Below the pieces are notes generated by a model. The model had not been told where the DNA came from. It ran no database searches and worked only from the letters and a program-made list of their open reading frames with translations. A stretch of 64,000 nt of DNA from Cymodocea nodosa. Lineage: Eukaryota; Streptophyta; Magnoliopsida; Alismatales; Cymodoceaceae. The position numbers and the translations under genes were made by a program. Location of the stretch: positions 3,742,501 to 3,806,500 of the forward strand of contig CM072342.1 of the NCBI GenBank assembly GCA_036874045.1. Direction: 5' to 3'. Below, piece by piece: positions 23,120 to 36,526 of this stretch. The stretch's first letter is position 1; every line of letters begins with the position of its first letter.

Positions 23120-26100
23120 TTGGAATGACAGCAAGACTTGGTTGTTGGTAATAGATACTTCATTCTATTCCTCTAAATCTTCCATTGTTTGGACAGCTTA
23201 AGGCCACAGCTACACTCGTTCGATTCTTTTCTCCGTAGTTCTTTCTGGCAGCCTAGCAGTTTCTTCGATGGCCTGCTGTGTTCCCCTCCCCTGCTGAGCA
23301 AAGCAAGTCCAGCGTTCAGCCCAGGGGCACTGAACTAATTTGAGAAGAATGCACGCCTCTGGTCTTAGAAATCATGCTTGCGGCCGGTAATTCAACCTGT
23401 TCCCCATCCGTTGGCTCTCCATTTTTCCTGTTTTGAATCTTGTTGTACCTGATAATTTTTATGCCATGCTTTGGTTTGTTTACCATTTTATCTTTGCCTT
23501 CTCTTTTTTATTTGAAATCCGCAAGAACATGAAAATCCACGGTTCTAGCTAAACTTAGGGTTACTTAGGGTTGATCTTCTTGTCTAATGAAATTCCATGA
23601 GTCAGCAGCAGGCGCCCGATACTGCTTTCTGACTGCAGGAATCACAACGAACAAATTACTTCACGGTGCTTGACATGATCTGAATTAATGATTTATCGCA
23701 ACCGTGATGACGTGCACTGGGATGCCTGATGACATCATCATGGATGGTCTTCACTTATGAAATCGGTTAGGGTTTGCGTAATTGGAACTGCCCTGCTGCT
23801 TTAAAGTGTAACCCGGCTGGGCCTAAGGCTAGTGAGCCCATTTATGTAATTCTCGTTACCCTAAGGATGGCGAGCCCAAAGGTAGTGGGCCGAGTTTGGC
23901 AAGCCTTCGGACCTGGCTTGGAGAGAAATCTTCCGTGAATTGATATATTGTTTGTGTGATTTAAAGATTTATTATTAATACACTTGCATTTACATGCCCT
24001 TCAAAGCGGTAAATGGCAGGTTTATTTTTTTTTAATGCTTTTTTGATAACGGTAATTTCGAATTTCAAGATTTTTCTTTTTTCCTCGGTACCGACCATGC
24101 CATCCGCAGATCGAAGATAAGAAAAACCACGTACGGTGTTTGCAAAGCCTTGGAAGGCAAGAAATCGAAGTCTGGGGATTCTGGATTTTCTTGGTTGGTG
24201 GTGGATCTGGTCGACCTAACGTTGCACTCGATTCATTCATTTAATAAAAGTTCGCGAAGGAAAATTTTCTTCTATTTTTGGATGGTGCGAGGGGTCGTGA
24301 GCCGGCGGTCTATCATTATTGCCCACACGGACCTTCCGTTTTATTCCTGAACGTTCAATCAAAGCCACCTCCGCCTGCTTGCCCAGTCCAGGAATTTCGA
24401 CGTAAAGCTGCGGCCGCTTTACCGTTTTAGACCCAGCACGTCTTCTTCATCATTCTAACTCTTCTCGAAAACGTTTTTTTTCTCAATCATCAAGTGTGTG
24501 TGTGTTCGATATATTGCTTGCTTGTGCTGTGATAACATCATTAATTTTACCTATTTAATTACCCGCGTCTTGTTAGGTTTCAATCAGTATTGTACAGAGA
24601 TCCTTCTTTCTTTCTTTCAAATTATGCAAAGATATCGGAACTGAAGTGAATCGAATCCCATCAGCAGCGTAATTGAAGCGTTGGCTATACATGCATCTAT
24701 TTATATCAGCAGCAATAATTCAAATTATAATCTACTTGTGAGGACGAACAGCATATATATTAATTCATCGATCCACATTTTTAAGTTATATATTAAGGGA
24801 AAGATTGTGTTTTGTTCCCCTTATATATGGTCTCTTATTTTTAGTCAACGAATGTTTATAATCAATAAAAATAAATTATCTAAATTAATCGAATCAGAGG
24901 CATTGTTTCTTTTAATAAAAAGTCCTCTTCGCTCTCTTGACGAATATTAATGCGTAGTTTTGTCGGTTGCACTCCGCCAACTATAGTAGTTATAACACAC
25001 TTACTAGTGTACTCAGGTAATAGCATATCTTCTCATTATTTACATGATTATAGGTTCAATTTCGAATTAAGAGAGTACGTACACCAGCAAAAAAAAAAAA
25101 ACTCTAGTAGTTATGTGGGTATATGCTTCTCATTTGAGGTTGGCGACTTTTCTTTCTATTATTCAATTTTTTTTTTATGATTCTGTTTTTATTTATTTCC
25201 AATTCGTTTCATGCTTTTATTGTTTTTTGGTTGTGATGTTATCATTTTAAACAATAGGAAGAGTGTTGAGTATTCACATAAAACATTCCTTCACATGCAT
25301 ATATTGCAATCCATCAATTATATCATCTAAAAATGCAAGGAATTTCGAAAATACCATTGAATTTTTCAAAATATAACGCATCTATATATATATATATATA
25401 TATCATCGTTTCTATTTTTTAGTTTCGTATGTGCTATATATATATATATGGACTTAAGGGTTTGAGTTAAAAGCAATAGATTTCCCTTAATGATATTAGA
25501 TTGAGACCTTAATTTAGATGATCAAATTGATTACTGCAACTCTTGGAATTAGGGAGTTTCTTATCTCCTTTCTTCCTGCCTCGTATTTCTTTGAATTCTT
25601 CATGTGGTGTGTTTGTTTAACTTCACTTCCACTTCTAAATATATCAAAAAAATTGAACATTTTTTCTTGATTTGTGAGGGTAAAGAATATATATATATAT
25701 ATATATATATCACTTTTGCAGTATTTTGGGTTGGGATTTTAACACCTTTGAAGAAATATATACGGAAAATAAAATAAAATAACAAGAAATAGGTCGAGGA
25801 TGATATTTTTTTTGTTCTTGTTTACATAAATTTGGGAAAATACTGTACACCAGAGGGGATGGTGGTTATCTATTAATCAATGGTTTTGGTTGATTTGGGC
25901 TTTAGGGAAAACAATGATATATAAGAATTGAAAATTAAATGAAAAAATGAGGCTAAGTTAGTTAAAGTAATCAAAGTTAAACAAAAATTAAATATCCCAT
26001 ATTTCCATGGTCAGGAGTTAATGTTTAATCTAAGTTGGTTACCAATAATTTAATTGGCCATAAGGACAAGACCGTCTCTTCTATTGCTTGAATATATTGT

Positions 26101-27059
26101 AGAATGTAGAAAACACTACCAGAGTCAAAGAGAAAACGGATGATGGTAATTATGTCGCCTTTGGATCGATGCTTCCCTTCCACCAACTTGATATGCCAAA
26201 ATCTGACATGTTGTTATAATGCTTACAAGTTAGTTAAGTTAAAAAGATTCAATATTGGTAACTTTCATTAATTGATTGATAACCTTAAAAATTACATGCC
26301 AAACGAAATCTATATATCATCCATGGCTAGCTGTGTGTGAAAGACCATGCATCCACACAAGGAAAAGGGCGAGGCAGATCGATGAAAGTAGACCACTTTT
26401 CACAGCACCAGCTTTTGTTCTTCGCTGGCTTCCATCCACATGCATATATATGTATATATAATAATACGTACGTACGTACGCTTCTTTAGAAAAGAAATCA
26501 ATACGCTTCACTTTAGAGTTCATTCCATTCTGACGAGATCGGTCGATCTAACAATGCTTTAGTGTTGGTATAAAGGCTGATACAAATGTTTCCAAAGATG
26601 GGTTCCCAAAAGGGTACGCTTAGGTCTAATCATTGTGCCCATATCCGTTAAACATCACACCCTGGAGTAGCTAGATTTGAGGCAGGGAATCCCACTGAGG
26701 ACAAACGCATGCGTCTCCGCGGCGGCCACCAGCCTGATGCTTCTGCTCCTGCTCCAGCGCTCCTACACCTGCCTGCCTGCCTGCCTGCGTACGTACGTAC
26801 GCGCGTCTCCGATCGATCAATCAATGCCTCGCCGGAGGGTACGTACGTTGGTCGTGTTGAAGAAAAGGCGCGCGGTGGGGGGAAGCGACGATGGACTTAC
26901 ACGGAGGTGGCGGGATGGAAGGCCAAGGCCGCGCCCCCTTGCCTTTTACCACTTCTGTAAAACCAGGAATGGTCACATCCCCGAGATGGCGACCTGTGAT
27001 CTCCCCCCACTTCCCACCCACCTGACAATTCTATTCTTCGCCGCTTCTTTTATTTTCTT

Positions 27060-27094
27060 CCTTCTTCTTCTTCTTCTTCTTCTTCTTCTTCTTC
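27060..27094 (+). repeat. (TTC)n microsatellite
   Basis: About 11 uninterrupted TTC units, visible directly. A similar run sits in DL intron 1 (28630-28661). Confidence 0.9.
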
Positions 27095-28047
27095 CCTCCC
27101 TTCTGCCTAATCTTCCTATGCATGCAATACTGGATTCAACATGAATCATATATGTACAGCGTGCACTAATCTAGCTTGGGAAGTCACTTAATTAATTAAT
27201 CCCCCTACTTTACACACATGCATGCATGCGCAATCCATACATTGTACACAAGAGTGTTGGTGGTACTCGTAATTTATTGTAACTTTGAGATCCCAAATGA
27301 TCAGAAAAATGAACCAGTGAATAAGTTTGTTGGCCACAAATCAAAAATTCAGTTAACTTGGATTACTACATGTTCTGCATTAGAATATGTTAGGAACAAT
27401 AATTGAAACGTATATTCTCATTATCCTAAAACATACATTTTTGGATGAAAAATGATAGATTTGCCTCACTTACGGCTTGCTTGCTTCCTTCAAATTATAT
27501 TTACGCATATCTCTAATTGATGTTGTCAAGTCAATCTAGCAATTCAGATTTTGCAATTTGAGACCCTAATTCAATGTCGAGAACAAAGTACTTAAACAAT
27601 ATTGCAGCCAATTATCGTAATTAAAATGCACGTGTACTTTTAGATCGACGAACATGCATGATAGATGTCACAATGAATCATTTTGAATTTTATCTGTACG
27701 CATATTGTTTAGTTTGGGATCTTAAATGTTGACAACCGATCGATCAGAATATACAGAGAGTTGAAAGACAGACGTACGGTAATGATGGCATGAAAGTCGA
27801 AATGGTGATAGATAGCTTTTGACGGACATGAATGTGCGGGCGTAAGCTAGCGACGCGACACATGTATGATGATGATATGGAGTTTGGCGTCGCTTCATGC
27901 ATCCAAATAAACAGACAAAGTGAAGCCATCCATGTAATTAACGTACGTTTGGAAGAAAATGTGGAAGATACCAGGGGAATGTGTTTGTATGAATGCATTC
28001 ATGCATTTCTATCTTAATTAGCAGCACCGTGACATGTTTCGCCGATG

Positions 28048-28063
28048 TGGGCATGCATGCCCA
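28048..28063. promoter_or_regulatory. 16-bp palindrome with RY core upstream of DL/CRC
   Basis: TGGGCATGCATGCCCA is a perfect inverted repeat centred on CATGCATG, the RY element bound by plant B3 factors. It is about 500 bases upstream of the YABBY start codon. Function is inferred from the motif only. Confidence 0.4.
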
Positions 28064-28544
28064 CCCACATGAAATTAATTGCACATACATGCATTCTCTG
28101 GCTTGCATTTTGTATCTAGCTTCTTGTTGGCATATGGGAGTACATACGATACCCTACTTACTTACTTAATTAATTAATTTCCAGGAATAATGCTATTATA
28201 TGTTTCATGCTTTAATTAGGCAATCGATCAATTAATTAAGCTGGAAAAAAAAAATATACATGGAGAAGCAAGAGGTACGTATATGGATGGCGTCGTGACT
28301 TCAGTACTGTAGCTGTGGATGGATAGCTCGTGGGCATCCTCCAGGTGATACCTTGGGAATGGAAACCCTAAGGATCGAGTACCCACTACATAAATATATA
28401 TAAGCCATGTTGGTGGCTGGGCTGCTCCTCCATGTACCTATATATCGATCCTTGAAGCATCCCATCAACATCGATCTTTGGTTGATTTCTTCAATTCCTC
28501 TTTTCTTCCCTCCATCGTCAGCCCTTTCTCTTTCTTCCCATCCC

Positions 28545-28627
28545 ATGGATTCCGTATCTCCACCCGCCGAGCATCTGTGCTACGTTCGTTGCAACTACTG
28601 CAACACCGTCCTCGCGGTATACATATA

Positions 28628-28659
<32 letters not shown>

Positions 28660-29022
28660 CCTGTTCTTAGATATCACTGTTTCACATGGGTCGATCGATC
28701 GGAGAAACATATAGCTTTGAAAGCTAGCTATGAAAGAGCGAGCGGCTGGTTGCATGCACTTTTCTGCTAGCACTAGATCGATCATCTACCACATGCTTAC
28801 TTACTTGTTACTCATCGATCTCTAACAAGCTCTTTCCTTTTTTCTGAACACCACCTCTTCGCTCCACTGAAAAGTTTGGTTCCCCCTTACATTAAAGTCG
28901 TCATTAATTACTTCCTCTTCTAGCTCGCTCGATCCAAGCATCTTCTTCATCAACGACTCCGGCCCTCCTTTTTGAACCCAACTATTCCCTTTCATTAATT
29001 TGTCCCTGATCTCTACTCTATC

Positions 29023-29058
<36 letters not shown>

Positions 29059-30962
29059 TTGCGTGTGTGTCCAATCTTAAACTCTTGTCAAGTTATATAC
29101 GGTTTTCTCTGCTATATATATATATATATATATATTGTTGTTTAAATGTTACAGAGCTAGTTATTTATACACTTTTCTGCAACTGCGGACTCCTTTGCTC
29201 TATGGGTGAATGCGTCAAATTAGGAATAGATACATATCATCATCCAAGGCGCACTTGGAGATTGATATATATTATGAGATAACTAGCACATGCATTAAAG
29301 ATTTGAAATTTGTTCAGAGTTTCGATTATTATCATCTTCTTTACATGTGGAGAGAACATCCAGCCAGATGCAATTAATACCTGCATGTAAATATATATAT
29401 ATATTTGTGTTAAGCTTGCTGTATAAATACCCTTATTGATCAGGTCGGAGTCCCATGCAAGCGGCTGATGGACACGGTGACAGTGAAATGTGGCCACTGC
29501 AACAACCTCTCCTTCCTCAGCACCAGACCTGTGATGCATACCCACCTCCCTGACTTCCAGATGGGGTTGGGGATTCAGGTAATTAATCACAGAAGCATCC
29601 ATCCTTTGGGCCTTGTCATATTTTCTCTGCCCACCTCAGCTCCATGATGAGACGACCAAGCTGGACCAATCATTCATAGAGCAGCTAGCTTTCTGCATAT
29701 ATATTTCTGGAATGTTGGAGCCAGCTTGTGGTTTAGCTTTAGCGAGCCATGCATATTCCTTGCTTCTAATCTAAGGGACTATTGCTGGTTGAATGAATTG
29801 TTCTAAGTTCGATCTACCTTCTTTGATCTGCTATTACTGAGTAGTACTGCTGGGACCGGCTAGCCATCACTTGATGATTATTCGCTATTAATTTCGTATT
29901 TTCTTTATTTCGATCAACAACAACATTAATTGGATGAAAACCCTATATATATATATACGTACACACAACCTTAAGGAATATTATTATCCACTGGATATAT
30001 GCCTAATTACTCTCGAGTTTTGGAGTTCAGGCTTCCTGCCACGATTACAGGAAGGGCCAGCCTTCGTCTCCAACATCACCGACGCCAAACTTGGAGATGA
30101 CGCCCAAAGCACACCATGTGGTAAAACGTGCGTACTTGATTAATTTCTCATCATCAGTCTTCCTATGCATGGTCGCCAGCTTCCTTTCGGCTTTGGTTGG
30201 AATTGATGGTTATGTTAATTACACACTGCTTTATCGATTATTTCATATATATAGATCTCATGCATCCTTCTTAATCCGCAGCTCCTGAAAGGAAGCATCG
30301 GGTTCCATCGGCATACAATCGGTTCATGAAGTGAGGCATTATTATTAATTTGATCATATATATATATACATACATACACATATATCTATATCTATATATA
30401 TGTATATCATCATGCAAATCACAAAACAGATGCACGCAGTTAATTGTTTTGGTGATATAACTAATTAAGCATCCAGTTTATTAACACTAAACCATTCCTA
30501 AAATTAATTACACCAACCTACAGGGAAGAGATACAAAGAATCAAGGCTGCACAACCTGATATTCCACATCGCGAAGCATTCAGCATGGCAGCAAAGAACG
30601 TATGGACAGTTTAATTTCTCTTTGGATATTGGTACCAATAAACTGATCCCATTTCAAATATCTGGTGATTAATAACATATATTCAACACAGTGGGCTAAA
30701 TCCGATACTCACGCACCCAATGGATCCACTTCTGATCACAATAGCCACAAGGCCTTAAAGGTGACGGGTAACATTAATCATGTAAGTGAATGGTTCAAGT
30801 GTGTGTGTGTGTATCAAACAACAACGTATAGTAGTAGCATGGATATGATTGAAATAAACAATATGCTTGTCACTGATGCAGGAGAAGCCCAAGGCGGCGC
30901 CCTTTGTGGTGGACGGCTTTGATGCTGTGAACCGTTCGGGGGGAGGAGGAGGTCGCATATGA
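28545..30962 (+). CDS. DL: YABBY transcription factor of the DL/CRABS CLAW clade
   Basis: This is a nuclear factor that specifies carpel identity and, in monocots, leaf midrib. Seven exons: 28545-28616, 29444-29578, 30031-30127, 30282-30330, 30524-30599, 30692-30781 and 30882-30962, giving 199 residues with consistent phases. The C2C2 zinc finger at residues 12-49 (CYVRCNYC...[12 protein letters not shown]) is complete. The YABBY box (about 103-148) reads [25 protein letters not shown] and [14 protein letters not shown]. The start ([16 protein letters not shown]), the STRP segment and the WAKSD ending of the box place it in DL/CRC rather than FIL, INO or YAB2/5, and seven exons agree with rice DL. 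The C-terminus is unusual, ending in SGGGGGRI. Introns carry TTC, TG and TA microsatellites. A TATA-like AAATATATATAAG is at about 28391-28403. Confidence 0.93.
29031..29134 (+). repeat. TG and TA microsatellites in DL intron 1
   Basis: A TG run (about 29031-29057) and a TA run (about 29114-29134), visible directly. Confidence 0.85.
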
Positions 30963-31640
30963 CTAACTAGTTGTAGCTGGAGGAGGACAAGCGTAAGGAG
31001 CTTCTCTGTGATGCAAGTTAATCAATGAAGTATCGGTGCTTTTCCCTTAAGCCTAGAATCTAGTACTCTTCTAGCAGCTGATGCTGTTGTCTATTACTTA
31101 TATGCATGTGTGTTCATGACTTCCATATATGTGTATTTCTCGATCAGCTTGAATTCCGATTCCTAGTTTATATTTAAAACCATGCACAAGCTTGTGTCTT
31201 CAAATCTAGCCAATTTAACTGCTTCATGTATTAATTTCTTCTAGTTTGAATTTATGTGGTAATCTAATGTGTCGATAGATCATGTTTCACCTCATCCAGT
31301 AATAACTTTCCGACGCAAAGAAAGTATTTAGTCTAGTTTTGCAAGAAATGTCGATATATAGAAGGTATTTCGACAAAAATAACCCAAGCATTTTTTTTTT
31401 CATTTGGATGATATCAATAAATGTTCTTAATTAGTATTCATTTGATATGTTAAAAATATATGAGACCCATTGGTTACTCCCGTAATGTATTTTATTCAAA
31501 AAACAGTCCTTAAGTACCTTGGAGAAACATGTTCCTTTGAAAATTTCTAAACTAGTGAACGTCATGTGTTTAATATATAGTCATGTGTAATGCACTAATA
31601 TTGTCACAAAATAGTGGAGATGGTTGAGATTAATTGTCTT
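30963..31640. other. DL 3' flank
   Basis: AT-rich 3' untranslated and intergenic sequence up to the copia fossil. Nothing else seen. Confidence 0.4.
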
Positions 31641-33540
31641 ATCTGTAAATCAATCTATCATTAGGAATGAAAACCATGTAATTAAGTTCAACAGTTGTGG
31701 CTAGAGCTTTTTACTCAACTTCAGCACTGCTTCTGGCAACAATTGGTTTCTTCCTTGATTGTGCTCGACCTAAAAGACATAGTTGGCACCCAAACATACA
31801 CAATGGCCACTAGTTGACCTTCTTGTTTTAGAACATCCATTCCAATCAAAATCTAAAAAACATATAGTTTTAATGTGCTTTGAGCCAGATTTGTAATCCA
31901 TGAAAAGAGAGTTCATTTGACTTATCTAGGTATCCTTCCAACCAGATAGAAATCACCTACTATGGATTTAGCCATAAGTTGACATGCCAACTTTACACAA
32001 TAAGTTAGATCAAGTTGAGTTATCATTTAATAATCCCCATGCAATACTCTTGTATATATATATGATCCAGGATTCTATGTAGGTGCATTAAAATCAAAAT
32101 AAGCATGCCTAGAACCAATTAACGGCGGTTGACACAGGTTGGTATACCATCTTGTTCGGCATCTCTAAAGAAGAAATCTTTGGCATAAGTAAATTGACAT
32201 AAGACAGCCAAATGCAGTATTGGTTACTTAAATACCAAGGAAATAATGAAGCCCACCCAAGTCACAGGTAGAGAATTTGCCCACCACCTGTGTTATTAAA
32301 TTTTCTAAACATAGCTGGATCACTTCATACCCAAACAATGCCATCTTCATGCAATAAAAGTGTCACATGCAATGTGACTGTTATCTTTCCATATAAAAAA
32401 TGATTCCAACAAGATTGCACTCAAATCCATATTATAGCTACAGGAGTTCACTCAATTTATTAAACCAAGTACTTGTAGCCTATTTTAAGCCATTAAATAG
32501 TTGTGTTGAGCTACACACATAATTAAGATGAGATTCATCAATGGAAATAGTGGTTGGTACATATAATAAATTGCTATGTAAGAAGGTATTTTTAACAACT
32601 AATTTTCTAATATTCCAATTTTTACAAATTACCATGTAACATATAATACTTTTGACGGTTCCAGTTTTTACAACTGGAATAAAATTTTGTATATAATTTT
32701 TCCTCTCTTCTTGTTCAAACTCCATAACCACATTTTTGGTTTTAAGTCTCTCTAAACTCCCCTCATCCTAAGTCTTGGTTTTGAAATTGCATTCGCATCT
32801 AACGACGATGTCCATAGAAACAAGTAGAGTCGGTAAGTACGATTTCTTTTATTCAACGGGCTATAGCTCGAATCACATCCCTGTAGGAAGGAATAGGAGG
32901 CTTCAACATCAAAGTCTCAAGATCCTTTCATACTCTGCCACCAATCCTTTTAAAAGTGTAAAGATACGATCTTGATCAATGATGGATGGATCACCCTATT
33001 GTGCTAAGTTGACCGCATTTTGATTTTCTTCAACTTAGAGATAATCAACTAGCAAACAATCTCTCTTTTACAAGAAATGGAGTGTTTAGACGAACTCAAA
33101 CTCGTTAGCTTGAGAACTATAGGAATAAATTCGGCACCATTGCATAAACTCGTTACCTTTCAAACATTAGCAACCATTTCCAATCCTACTTGCAAGCACT
33201 AGCGCCTCCTCAGATAGAGTTCTTTTGACCCATGATTTGATCAGATGATTGATTTTTCTCTGTGCATGAAACTTGAGGTTGATCAACTCACCATTAATTC
33301 TCGCTTGCGATCATGTCTTCTAGCGCAACAATATATTGAGCTACCTAGGAAACCTTCTTCTCAACAAATGCACAAATTTGTGTCTTCCGATAAAGAAAGC
33401 ATGCATGCTGCAATTTGCCTTAACAGTGATATTTAGATCCAATGAAAGATGATCATACTAAGTTAACTGTCACTTGCCATGGCCATCGTAAAGAATACAA
33501 ATTGCACACACTAACTCTAATACCATGAACGATTTACAGT
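31640..33540 (-). mobile_element. Ty1-copia retrotransposon fossil
   Basis: Minus-strand remnants of a copia-type polyprotein. A segment like the RNase H motif VARSSAEVE lies near 31720-31745, and a reverse-transcriptase segment with VVKTGT, WNIRKLVVKNTFLH and DESHLNYVC lies at about 32480-32731. A primer-binding-site-like sequence (complement of ACTCTAATACCA) is near 33515. The element is incomplete and broken in many places, and looks old. No clear pair of LTRs could be delimited. Ends are approximate. Confidence 0.65.
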
Positions 33541-34065
33541 AGACAAGTGGAAGACCTAGTTGGTTGGTCTTCATTAATTAAAATAAAGTTGACATTAGTA
33601 TTAATAAGTATAGTCACATTCTAATGATCTATGGAAAGCACAAACAAAAATTTAACAACCTTTGCTAAAGCAATCTCAACAACTTAATTAACTTCCATGA
33701 CGAGTGGCAACAAAATCTTACACGTAGACAACAAAGCATACATATCCAGGATTTGCTTTACAAAGCCTTTTTAATTAATCAACGTACGATAAAAGAAAAT
33801 CAATCATTTTGATGGAAAATAAAATACGTATACCGCGGCCTACATGTATCATCACAATGTAAAGTAATGTTGAATTACAACTTGCATAAATAATAAATGC
33901 TTGCACAAGAGAAGCTTAAACAACAGGTGTTGAAATAAACAATTACAAATTATAAAACTCAAGATTCTTCAATGTTTAGAAAAAATGAATGTGGATCTAA
34001 GATATTAACGTCAAGTGGCACTAACGAGAATGGATAATAGAGTAACGAAGTAACCTTATCCAACT
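33540..34065. other. Spacer downstream of the RGP gene
   Basis: AT-rich sequence, possibly including part of the copia LTR and the RGP 3' untranslated region. No gene seen. Confidence 0.4.
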
Positions 34066-36526
34066 TCAGTCTGTATTTCCAGAAGGATTGAGTTCGTCCC
34101 AGGCATCTATCCACGTGGCCATCCCGTCTGCAAGCTTGTCAAAGTAGGGATCTAGTTTTCCAAGCTTCTCTTTCACCTGTTTTGAGAGCTCGATGTAGCA
34201 CTGCTGAACAGATTTGCATTCCTTTGGAAGAGTGGCGGCCTGGAAGAATGGGATAATCTCTTCTTGCCAGTATATTCCCTTGTATTCCTTTTTCAAGTTC
34301 ACAAATGGGTTGCTTGCCTTGCTGTGCCAGATGTATGGAAGACCGGTTTTGACTCCCCAGCCCAAGTGGTCACAAATTACCTGAATATCATATTATTGGG
34401 AAACAGTTAAAATTACAACACAGAAAAAATAAAATAAAATTTAATCTACAAAATTTGCACTTGTATTTTCAATTACGGACTAGGACCAAGCATAATGCAG
34501 TTAAATGGATAGCTGTTATTTGTTGCTAGCTCCGTTTGACAGCTGCAAACTATCTACATATCAAAGTCAAATTTCACTAAGAAATTACAAATAGACCCTG
34601 AGCTTCTCTAATCTGTTTTTGTCGAAGCTTTTAAAAAATGTTAACAGCTAGGGAGTCTCTTCAATATATTGATAAAAATACGTAAAACAAACAACGTGGC
34701 AAGCTAAAAACTAATATTCCAGGCTGAAAGGTCAAAATAACAAAATGGATGAGCAATAAGATCCGAACCTTCATACACCATCCAGCCCACATATCATCAT
34801 ATCGTCCAATAGGCTGACCATCTCCCATTAGCCCAAAGTACATTGCTGGACCAATAAGTTCACGATTGAAAGCCATATTCATTCCACACATAGGGAACAG
34901 TGTCCCCTTTGGTACGGTGAGAATTGCATCAACATATCTGACATGGAAATCAAATAAACCAAAAAATATTAGTTTATTATTCGTGTTTACTCCAAAAGTT
35001 CATTACACAGTAATACCTGGTATTTTTTTCATGAGGCTTGACAAGCTGAGTTGGGGCATCATAGTCGGGGATGTTGAGCCAAAGGCCATGAGATACTGCA
35101 GTTGGTGCACCTTCCCTGAGACTAAAAGGGTATCCACGAACAAAGTCTGCACCTTCTCTGTACGGATCGTACAATGTATTGAAGAAAAATGGAGTGGATG
35201 GACTAAGAAGGTTCTTTATATGCTGTTCCAGTGCATTGATCTTTTGGCCAGAAGGATCTGTGGCAACCTATGAATTACATCGAATAATTATGTTGGCTAG
35301 ACTGTGGCTGCAAGGAACTGAATTATGCTTGGCCAAACTGTAACCTTAGAAAGAACATCAAAATATAGCATCCACATGCATCCATAGACTAGGAAAAGGA
35401 ATGACCGTATAGAAGGAGGTATGTACCGTGTAGTCAGTTGACATCAGGAATTAAATAGAAGCACACATGAAGAATTCAACAAGCATGATGAGCGAGCAAC
35501 TATCCTAAAAGTAGTATGCAGTGCCAAATGCACAATGTTCTCTGTCTAATTGGTGGTGCAGCAAAATGTGTCCTCGGGAAGATACTCGTGTAACAGTTGT
35601 TAGTGGAAGACATAGTCAAGTAAGTGGTACAAGAATAACAAAAATGCATTACAAATCTGAAACAAGCACATTCTCAAGATTTCACTAAGTACCGGTTGTG
35701 TCAAAACCTAGTAGAATTCATGCAACTAAGTTAAATATCGAGTACTGCCTTAATCATCATATTCATCACCGCAGTTGTCTGGCACCTAATAGTATTTCAT
35801 AATCAAATTCACACAAGATAATCAGTAATGAAACAAATGAAGCGAAGAAAGATGGTAGAATAGAACCTAGATCTGTTTCAGTTTCAATTCACATAAAAAC
35901 ATCAAACGGAGGACTTGGTCAACTCTACACCGAGAATTATATCCATCTACAATAAAATAGCACCTGACCATCAATTCGTATCTAAAGAACGCCGTGAAAT
36001 CGTAAGCGAACAACAAAAAGTAAAAAAAGAAGAAGGACGAACAGAAACAGAGAAATAATTCTGGTGATACTTTCCAGTCCAACTATATACCACTTATCAA
36101 CTTAACGAACGGAATTCCTGATTTACGAAAAAATCAGGAGGGGCAGGAGACGAAAGAACAATTTTGGAGCAAAGAAGAAGGAGAAGAAGAGAATGCACTG
36201 ACAAAGCAATCGTCGTCGATGGTGAAGATGTACTTCTTTCGCGAGACGAGGAAGCCAAAACAGCGGCAGGCGGAGTCCTTGAAGGAGATGCAAGAGGCCT
36301 TAGGACCGAGGACGCGGTTGATGTCGTTACGGTTGTAGAGCTCGTAGTCGAAGCCCTCGGGGACGAGGATCTTCTTGGAGGGGTCACCGTCCTGGACAAT
36401 GATGAGGTGGTAGGGCTGGAAGAACGGCCTCCACATCTCGAGGAAGTCGAGGTTACGGATCGTCGGGATGACGATATCCAGCTCGTCCTTCAGCAGCGGC
36501 ATCTCTGGCGTCGCCGGAGTCGACAT
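34066..36526 (-). CDS. UAM: UDP-arabinopyranose mutase (reversibly glycosylated polypeptide)
   Basis: This enzyme interconverts UDP-arabinopyranose and UDP-arabinofuranose on the cytosolic face of the Golgi, supplying arabinofuranose for wall polysaccharides. Minus-strand exons: 36526-36203, 35267-35017, 34937-34769 and 34380-34066, giving 352 residues, close to the usual 350-365. The start [20 protein letters not shown], the DDD motif at residues 104-106 (TIDDDCF), [46 protein letters not shown] and [18 protein letters not shown] are all family hallmarks, and no key residue is missing. The first donor is TTT|GTCAGT, slightly weak. Only about 410 bases separate its start from the stop of the expansin gene upstream, so its promoter must be compact. 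Confidence 0.95.

Larger units (their letters stand above)
23120..28380. other. Intergenic region between SPL6 and the DL/CRC gene
   Basis: About 5.3 kb and mostly AT-rich. It holds the SPL6 3' flank, several TA microsatellites (25383-25402, 25432-25449, 25689-25711), ACGT runs (26465-26480 and 26784-26797), a CTGC run (26769-26784), a TTC run (27060-27094) and many CATGCATG-type words upstream of the YABBY gene. Frames at 26677-27144 are low-complexity and not called. Confidence 0.5.

Noticed and set aside
26677-27144. 155-codon frame with Leu-rich end
   Set aside because: Low-complexity (CTGC, TTC repeats) and no homology recognised; no splice or promoter context.
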